Shown piece by piece: positions 5,167 to 6,952 of a stretch of DNA of 6,952 nt. Every line of letters starts with the position of its first letter. The stretch's first letter is position 1. The DNA comes from Bacteroidota bacterium (lineage in GTDB: Bacteria > Bacteroidota > Ignavibacteria > Ignavibacteriales > Ignavibacteriaceae), in NCBI GenBank assembly GCA_023406915.1, contig JAEXTR010000310.1, forward strand, positions 1 to 6,952, given 5' to 3'. A program made the translations under genes and the position numbers. The notes beneath the pieces were generated by a model, which saw nothing but the letters and a program-made list of their open reading frames with translations, ran no database searches and was not told the origin of the DNA.

Positions 5167-6952
5167 TTCACCGGAATTGAAATAGTGAAAGCAGCCCCCT
5201 TATTCCATTCAGATTCTACCCGAATGGTTCCCTTATAGTTTTGAGCTATTACCATATATGAAATAGACAGGCCCAATCCTGAACCCTGTCCTACAGGTTT
5301 TGTTGTAAAGAATGGTTCAAAAACTCTTTTTACAACATTCGGATGCATACCCGGACCATTATCAGCAATAGTGATCAGGAATAACTCATTTTCCATCCGT
5401 GCTGATATGGTAACAATGGGAGGTACCCTCCTTGGGTTTCCGATAAGAAGACTGTAGGCAGCATTGTTGAGGATGTTGTAAAGAACGAGCTGGATATCTC
5501 CGGCGCTACTTTGCAAGTCAGGGAGTTGATCTTCGACGGTCACAGTAAAAACAATCTCATTAAAATTTGCGAGCGTCGTGAGGAAGAAGTCATTCTTCAG
5601 CATTGTCAAAGCGTCATCAATAGCATTTTTAACAGGGTAGCTCTCATTATTCGCCTTGTTAAAGTTGGTAAAGTGGAGCAGCCCTCTGGTAATGCCTGCA
5701 GCCCTGTTGGCAGATTCTCTGATAAAGCGAATTATTTCAAATAGCTCCCGTTCCTGAAAATAATTACCCAAAGCATTGAGATCAAGGCTATAGTGACTTG
5801 CAACTTCCTGATTCTTTGCGTTCTCCGGGTTCATCCTCCGCAGCAGGTTTTCTGTACCCTGAGTTATCGCAGCAAGCGGTGAATTGATTTCATGTGCCAT
5901 TCCTGCACTTATTCCCGAGATAATCCTTAAATAGCCTTCCTCAAGTTTCTGCTGTTCGGATCTTTCCTTCAGTGTCGTGTCTTCAATTATTACGAGCAGC
6001 TCCGGCTCAACTTTCTGCATTCTGTTTGAAAATGAAGTTTTCAGATCTATACTAAAAGGGACGACAGTGACCTCATAATAACTTGGATCCGGTGGGGATG
6101 AGGAGTCCACTATTGTTCGCCGCACGATCTCCTGAGAATGACTTTCCTTCAGTTCACCCACGAATTCCTTTAAGTAAGGGAAGCATACCTCGATGGGTAA
6201 TCTTTCAGGACTAAACGGTGCCTTTTTTGCTGCAAAACGGTTTGCTTTAAGGATTGAGAAATCTTTGCCAACAATCAGAAGTGTTATAGGGAGCGAATCC
6301 AGAATTGCTGTAACAACGCGTTCATTTTGTACTGGTGAGATTGGTATTCTCACCGAATCAGGAATTCGCTCCCGCAATGTCAGAGTATTCAAATACATTG
6401 CAAAAGCGCCAATTCCTATAAAGGTGAAGTTTTTTACGATAGAGATTCCCGGAAGAGAATTATCCCCCAACAGGGAATCAACCATCATTCCACCAAGGAT
6501 GAGGCAGAAGGCCAGGAAAAAGAGTTTTGCCATCTTTTCCTTTCCCAGGTTCATGAGATGGCTTGTTGCCTGAACAATATAAAAGAGGATAAGCAGAAAG
6601 ACGGTTAGAGCAAAATAGATATACTCCGATACTTCTGCCCGGATCAGCGTAACTTTTTCTCCAGCAAAGAGAACCTCGCTTCTGATTCCGTATACTTCTG
6701 AAAAGGCGATACCGTAAGGGAGGTAGTAGTGTAGTACTAGAAGAACAAACAAAAGGACTTGGATTGTATACCGGATTTTCGAGGCTTTATACCAGGTAAG
6801 TTCAGGTATTAGCTCAAGAAGAATGGCGCCAGCAACCAGAATAGCACCCACATAGAGTTTTTCATAGAAAATGTAAGTTTCAACATCCAGGGCAAACAGG
6901 AAGCATCCAGCAAAAAGGAAATGGAACGCCAATGCAAGAGCAAAGCCTGCAT
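5163..6952 (-). CDS. Membrane sensor histidine kinase with PAS domain (N-terminus outside window)
   Basis: The frame is open to the window edge (595 residues visible). A TTG at 6930-6932 is a possible start, but hydrophobic coding continues beyond it, so the N-terminus is probably missing. Numbering from that TTG: about five to six membrane helices (roughly 4-16, 26-45, 55-72, 105-122, 137-155, 163-181) with only short loops; a PAS-like domain (~204-320); and a DHp domain with phospho-accepting H347 in GMAHEINSPLAAI. The ATPase domain has the N-box around N486-N490, ADNGPGM (523-529), VFEPFFTT (537-544) and the G2 box GQGSGLGL (548-555). It is predicted to autophosphorylate and pass phosphate to a response regulator. 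No receiver domain or regulator gene is visible, so the partner is unknown. A ~40-residue extension splits the DHp helices. The membrane sensor has no large extracytoplasmic domain, suggesting a signal sensed in the membrane or by PAS. Confidence 0.92.
   Translation of the reverse strand, partial: AGFALALAFHFLFAGCFLFALDVETYIFYEKLYVGAILVAGAILLELIPELTWYKASKIRYTIQVLLFVLLVLHYYLPYGIAFSEVYGIRSEVLFAGEKVTLIRAEVSEYIYFALTVFLLILFYIVQATSHLMNLGKEKMAKLFFLAFCLILGGMMVDSLLGDNSLPGISIVKNFTFIGIGAFAMYLNTLTLRERIPDSVRIPISPVQNERVVTAILDSLPITLLIVGKDFSILKANRFAAKKAPFSPERLPIEVCFPYLKEFVGELKESHSQEIVRRTIVDSSSPPDPSYYEVTVVPFSIDLKTSFSNRMQKVEPELLVIIEDTTLKERSEQQKLEEGYLRIISGISAGMAHEINSPLAAITQGTENLLRRMNPENAKNQEVASHYSLDLNALGNYFQERELFEIIRFIRESANRAAGITRGLLHFTNFNKANNESYPVKNAIDDALTMLKNDFFLTTLANFNEIVFTVTVEDQLPDLQSSAGDIQLVLYNILNNAAYSLLIGNPRRVPPIVTISARMENELFLITIADNGPGMHPNVVKRVFEPFFTTKPVGQGSGLGLSISYMVIAQNYKGTIRVESEWNKGAAFTISIPVN

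Noticed and set aside
6193..6573. 126-codon open frame on the + strand
   Set aside because: Antisense to the PAS and membrane part of the histidine kinase; arginine- and serine-rich composition typical of a shadow frame.

Overview
The window is ordinary chromosomal sequence of moderate to slightly AT-rich composition, from a Gram-negative-like bacterium. Two things point towards the Bacteroidota/Ignavibacteria side of the tree: the homogentisate dioxygenase of the H-S-N-x-D-S-D-E type, and an exported protein whose signal peptide ends in S-Q. The clear AAGGA-type ribosome binding sites, about 6 nt from the start codons, are stronger than is usual in Bacteroidota. The phylum call is therefore a low-confidence inference; no rRNA or other marker gene is present.

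Left part (1-3064, + strand): three genes that fit tyrosine/phenylalanine breakdown. They are the 3' part of homogentisate 1,2-dioxygenase, a HisC-family PLP aminotransferase that probably makes the aryl-pyruvate in this setting, and a fumarylacetoacetase-family hydrolase. In the inferred pathway, the aminotransferase converts tyrosine to 4-hydroxyphenylpyruvate. A dioxygenase not in this window would make homogentisate, and HmgA opens its ring. After isomerisation by an enzyme not seen here, the hydrolase releases fumarate and acetoacetate. Two hairpins lie between hmgA and the aminotransferase, and a strong terminator closes the cluster.

Middle part (3063-4337, - strand): an OsmC/YhfA-like thiol protein, converging on the catabolic cluster and sharing its terminator, and an exported VanX/DdpX-type D-Ala-D-Ala dipeptidase. 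A 439-nt non-coding stretch follows (4338-4776). It holds several small inverted repeats, including a terminator-like hairpin reading on the - strand.

Right part (4777-6952): a small TerB-like helical protein on + converges on a long membrane-bound PAS-containing sensor histidine kinase on -. Their stop codons are only 5 nt apart, and the kinase runs off the right edge of the window.

No transposon, integrase, tRNA, rRNA, CRISPR array or phage gene was seen, and I find no convincing undescribed system. The best leads are the intergenic structures, the reassignment of the aminotransferase, and the convergent kinase/TerB pair.
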